A DNA stretch of 11,801 bases from Spirogloea muscicola (lineage: Eukaryota; Streptophyta; Zygnematophyceae; Spirogloeales; Spirogloeaceae): assembly GCA_009602725.1 (NCBI GenBank), contig WELB01000098.1, forward strand, positions 505,280-517,080, read 5' to 3'. Position 1 is the first letter of the stretch. The number at the start of each line of letters is the position of its first letter. Positions 8,550-11,801 of the stretch are shown here, in pieces. Under the pieces are notes generated by a model. That model had not been told where the DNA came from. It saw only the letters and a program-made list of their open reading frames with translations, and searched no databases. Made by a program: the position numbers and the translations under genes.

Positions 8550-8996
8550 ACAAGCAGCTGATATTCCCACACCAGACTAACTTTTGTAGCATGTAGTGGT
8601 AAATTTGTTGCTGGGGTTCCTACTTTCCTGCCTGTCTCTCTCCAGCTTGCGGGAGTTATTACAAGCCCACTTTCTTAAGAAACACAGATAGATAACGAGA
8701 CAGTTATATGCATCATATGAATTTGGCTAACATTTGATACCAATGTTTTAGATATGGATGAAGTGCATGGTGCCCACCACTCTATTGAGAGTGATGATGC
8801 TCATGAATCTTCGCTCACTGTGTCCTTATGGGCAGGAGAATGAGAAACAATGTCGACTGTCAACAGCCAAAATGCTCATGCGCTGTGCTGAAACCTTCTA
8901 ATAAAGCCAAACCTCAATCAAAGTAAGCCTTGTCTACTGGCATGCCATAAAGGTGATAACAGGCAAGAATGTGCACATGTCAAAGTGCTATCTTGT

Positions 8997-9001
8997 TTAC
9001 A
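8997..9001 (-). promoter_or_regulatory. TGTAA polyadenylation signal of the lipase gene
   Basis: The minus strand reads TGTAAACAAG about 125 bases after the lipase stop, the same ten bases as at the LON-domain gene's signal. This supports both the gene end and the chlorophyte assignment. Confidence 0.6.
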
Positions 9002-9126
9002 GTGGCCGCAGCAGGGTTTACCTTCACTTAACTCGCAGGCCTGTGGGTCTACCACGCCTAACCTGGAATGATGTACTGCTGAGCTTGAAGCTCGGGCCCA
9101 TATGAGGTGGCTACAGATGGACATAT

Positions 9127-11740
9127 TCAGAAGAAAGGGTTGCTAAGTGCAAACTTGAGTAACGTGCTGATGGAATAAATGAAGCAGAGCTTGTCAAAGG
9201 AGCGCAGGTGCCGAGAGACACGGCCAATGTGCCGCACCATCCAGCCCAGCCGACGGAGTCTGGGCATGTGCTGAGCTTTGTCCTGCACGGCTACCTGGCA
9301 GGTTGTGTACACTTGGATGGCATCCATAGCCATGGAGCTTGTTCTCGTCAGGGCCAGGCTGCTCGTCCTGGTCAGTGCGCTGCTCTTTGAGCGCACCAGC
9401 CTGCTCCGAGGAGTTTGAGGTGTGAGAGGAAGATCACTGTCATTGAAGTGGGCTCTGCCGCCAGGGGTCAGCAGTTGGTCACCTGCGTCACCTGGCATTC
9501 TGCTGGTGTCAAAGGACACCCGGCCGGTGTCGGATGACAACCTGCTGGTGTCGAATGAGACCCTGTTGGGGGTTGCAGGAGGTGTAATCGGAGGTGTACT
9601 CCTCTTATGACAATTGTCAAGAGAGTCCGTCTGGAAGCAGGGTCGTGTCAGCCCCACCAACTCATTGCTCTTCATCACCTGCTTAAGAGAAAATGCATGC
9701 GTCAGGCAGATGCAATGACCACAATGGTGTCTGGCCACTTTGCTTTCCCGCCTTGGCAAGGGCATCAACAAGAGTCCTCTCCCTGCAACAACAGTGCTTA
9801 AGGTGCAGGTCATACAGTGGCAGCTGCTTCTGTCAAGTACTACTACAGACAGAGACGCTATCACTACTCAGCTGGTAAGGTGAGTACTTACGGAGAAAGA
9901 TTTGGCAGACTGCAAAGTTCTGGCGGTCGGCCTGCAGCAAGCGCAGGGCTTCAGCTGGGGACCCATGCCCTGTAGGACGCCTGTGAAGTAGTTTGTCATT
10001 CCGTGGTCATCAAAAGCAGCCATGTTGACAGTCAGGCCAAAGGCTAACTGATGAGCCCAGTCATTCAGGTGCTCGGCTTCCTCAAACTCCAAAGCAGCTG
10101 CCTTATCCTCTGTTCGAGCATCAAGAAGCAGCACTTGACCTGCACAATCACATCATGCTTTCAGGCGGCGGCGGCGTGTGGGCGGCGCCTCACATGCATT
10201 GGGAGAGCCAAGACGTGGTTTCCAAGGCCAGCTGCACCGCAGAAGGGTGCAAGAAGCTGACAAGCAAGCACACAGTCCTGCTCACCGGCAAAGGCATAAT
10301 CAGGACCACTCTCAGAAGGCAGGGCCAACTTGATCAGGTGCCACAGAATCCCTCGAAGAGGCCTGGGAATGCGGGACTCCACAGCTCTCACTGTCAAATG
10401 CAAACGACATCATGAACGTCAGCGCAGAGGACTTGACACCGATGACAGAACAAGCACCCCGGTACTTGAGCAGTGCAAGATGCCACTGTGCCAGACAAGC
10501 AGACCAACACCCATTCCCGGCAATTATCGGTGGCCTCTCAGATCTTGTGTGCAGGTCTGCTAGACGATCTTGACAGTGCTGCATCGTTATTGCCAGCACA
10601 GCTACAGTTGTGATCCACAAGCTTGGCATGACTGAGGCCAGCCAAGAAGTAGCACATTCGAGCACATTTTGACAGCTGCCATCATGGTATGCCTTGCAAA
10701 CATAGGAAGACGAGGGCTTGCGACCGCCACCTAGAGATGCAACGGGCCAGTGAGTGATGCCCTCCATGATGTCCAGGCCGATCCTGACCAGTCTCAAGAC
10801 CTCCAGGCAGTCCTCGGGCCCCTGGATGAGTTTCTGCAAACGGCGAGCTTGCAGAGTCAAATCTCGCCCGACATCCAGGGACCAAAGATTTCAGGCAAGC
10901 TCACAGCCTATGGGACATGCACCAGACTGGTCGTTACCCGGATTGCCCGCCCGGATTCCCTAGCAAACATTCGCAGAGGTTCTTCTGGCGTCCATCGACG
11001 ATGTCACGTGGTTAAAGGCATGCCCAATATACCAGTCGACGACAATGCTCCTCGGCAGATTGGGTGCTCACCTGAGCCACGCCCACGATGGGTAGGATCT
11101 TGGGGACGAGGTCGTTCCTGGCGACGACGTGGCAGAAGGCGTCGCGGTACTGCGTGTTGATGAGCTCGGCAAGCACGCCATTGGCAAAGAGTGGCGCTCC
11201 GAACGTGATGCAGTAGACGTTGCCGCGCCAGTGCCAGGTGCCGTGGGAGGCGGCCACGGTGTCCTCCATGACGCGGAGGGAGAGGAGGGAGGCGACGGCG
11301 CCGCCGAGGGAGTGGCCGGTGAACACAATCTGCTCGCCGGCGAGGAGCATGTCGGAGAAGAACTGGGTGGGGATGGAGAGGGCGCGGTCGACGAAGCCCA
11401 GGTGCGCGGAGCCCTTGGCGAAGGGCAGGCGCTTGTGGATGAACTTGAGGTCGCAGGCGATGTCGGCGAGCTCCGAGGAGCCGCGGCAGCCGACGATGAC
11501 GTGCCCGTGGCTGCTGCGCGCGACATAGAAGGCCTGCTGGCAGGGCTTGGGGCCGGCTACGCTGCCCTTGGCGATGGGCAGCAGCTCCAGGTCGCCGACG
11601 GGCAGTTCGTACTTGCGGCGCAGCAGCGCCAGCACGGCGTCGTTAGTCGGCTCGTACACGGCGTTGGCCACCACCAGCGCGTCAATGATCTGCTTCGTGA
11701 TGCACGTCCCGCGCACCCGCTCCGAGTACCGGGCCAGCAT
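9127..11740 (-). CDS. Class 3 lipase (alpha/beta hydrolase) with Ser/Thr-rich C-terminal tail, five exons
   Basis: Exons in transcript order: 11740-11072, 10833-10731, 10390-10286, 10139-9892, 9678-9127. Phases agree and give 558 residues. The Lipase_3 core is in exon 1: GCRGSSE (84-90), the nucleophile elbow GHSLGG with Ser144, FGAPLFAN, and ARNDLVPKI with the likely catalytic Asp210. The likely catalytic His is His338 in DDHGMTNY (exon 4). It probably hydrolyses acylglycerols or galactolipids; the substrate cannot be told. No signal peptide is obvious. Residues 402-465 are rich in TPP/TP motifs with RVSFDTSR-type repeats, 466-492 contain ALTRTSS twice, and the last 45 residues are basic then hydrophobic. 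ATG 11740 is the first Met, but the frame stays open to the window edge, so the start could lie further upstream. The end of exon 4 has a frame ambiguity, and an alternative model adds a 44-base exon at 9739-9782. Confidence 0.82.
9334..9378 (-). repeat. In-frame direct repeat ALTRTSS in the lipase tail
   Basis: ALTRTSS occurs at residues 476-482 and again at 484-490, with one Leu between them. Each unit carries an Arg-x-Ser-Ser phosphosite-like motif. Confidence 0.7.
9499..9564 (-). repeat. In-frame tandem repeat in the lipase tail (SFDTSR units)
   Basis: Residues 414-435 consist of RVSFDTSR, LSSDTGR and VSFDTSR, about 21-24 bases per unit. The copies are diverged at the DNA level, so this is not a recent microsatellite. 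Confidence 0.7.
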
Positions 11741-11801
11741 GGCGCCGCGCCCCGCCCTGCGCCGCCCCGGCCCGGCCCGGCTCGCGGGCGGGAGGGCCGG
11801 G

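Larger units (their letters stand above)
8438..9126. other. Convergent 3' region between the LON-domain and lipase genes
   Basis: AT-richer sequence holding the 3' untranslated regions of both genes. TGTAA signals lie at 8545-8549 (plus) and 8997-9001 (minus strand). The roughly 430 bases between them contain no convincing coding sequence. An AATAAA at about 8902 on the plus strand is not needed if TGTAA is used. Confidence 0.6.

Noticed and set aside
8896-8910. AATAAA as the poly(A) signal for the LON-domain gene
   Set aside because: It is about 460 bases beyond the stop, while TGTAA at 8545 is nearer and is the usual chlorophyte signal.
1398-8937. AAGCCTTGTCTACT shared between about 1398 and about 8924
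   Set aside because: A single 14-base match is expected about by chance in a window of this size on both strands, and the flanks do not align.
9950-9962. An 8-base GT...AG stretch in lipase exon 4 whose removal restores the better-looking frame
   Set aside because: Far too short for a spliceosomal intron. A base-level indel or the simple model is more likely.
1-11801. CRISPR arrays, bacterial operons, tRNA or rRNA genes
   Set aside because: None seen. The window is intron-rich nuclear DNA with no regularly spaced repeats and no recognisable tRNA or rRNA sequence.

Overview
This is a nuclear DNA window from a photosynthetic eukaryote, most likely a core chlorophyte green alga and perhaps a trebouxiophyte (the class is a guess). 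Four points support this. All four genes are split by GT-AG introns of about 150-350 bases. Several introns carry a CTGAC-like branch site 25-55 bases before the acceptor. Exons are GC-rich with poly-Ala and poly-Gly runs, against AT-richer introns and 3' regions. The two genes that converge at 8.4-9.1 kb both carry the green-algal polyadenylation signal TGTAA. One gene encodes PsbX with a cleavable thylakoid-transfer sequence, as expected for a nuclear copy in the green lineage.

Layout. (1) 2-621, plus: 3' part of psbX; its start codon lies before the window. (2) 622-1830: about 1.2 kb of convergent 3' sequence with no convincing gene. (3) 1831-4330, minus: a seven-exon RING-finger gene with a C-terminal DUF1232, of the RNF170 type, predicted to be a membrane ubiquitin ligase of the ER. 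(4) 4331-6490: a divergent intergenic region of about 2.2 kb holding degenerate, related repeats on both strands, at least some resembling the C-terminal end of a LINE-type reverse transcriptase. (5) 6491-8437, plus: a five-exon plastid protein with a LON N-terminal (substrate-binding) domain but no protease or ATPase. (6) 8438-9126: AT-richer convergent 3' sequence. (7) 9127-11740, minus: a five-exon class 3 (alpha/beta hydrolase) lipase with an unusual Ser/Thr-Pro and Arg-x-x-Ser tail.

The genes alternate in orientation (+, -, +, -) and show no sign of forming one pathway. psbX and the LON-domain gene are both plastid-targeted. The RNF170-like and lipase genes are presumably ER or lipid related. 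I found no clearly new multi-gene system. The points most worth a second look are the repeat cluster, the lipase tail, a frame ambiguity in lipase exon 4, and the extended N-terminus of the RNF170-like protein. Exon models were built by hand from splice consensus, phase agreement and protein-family resemblance, without transcript data or database searches.
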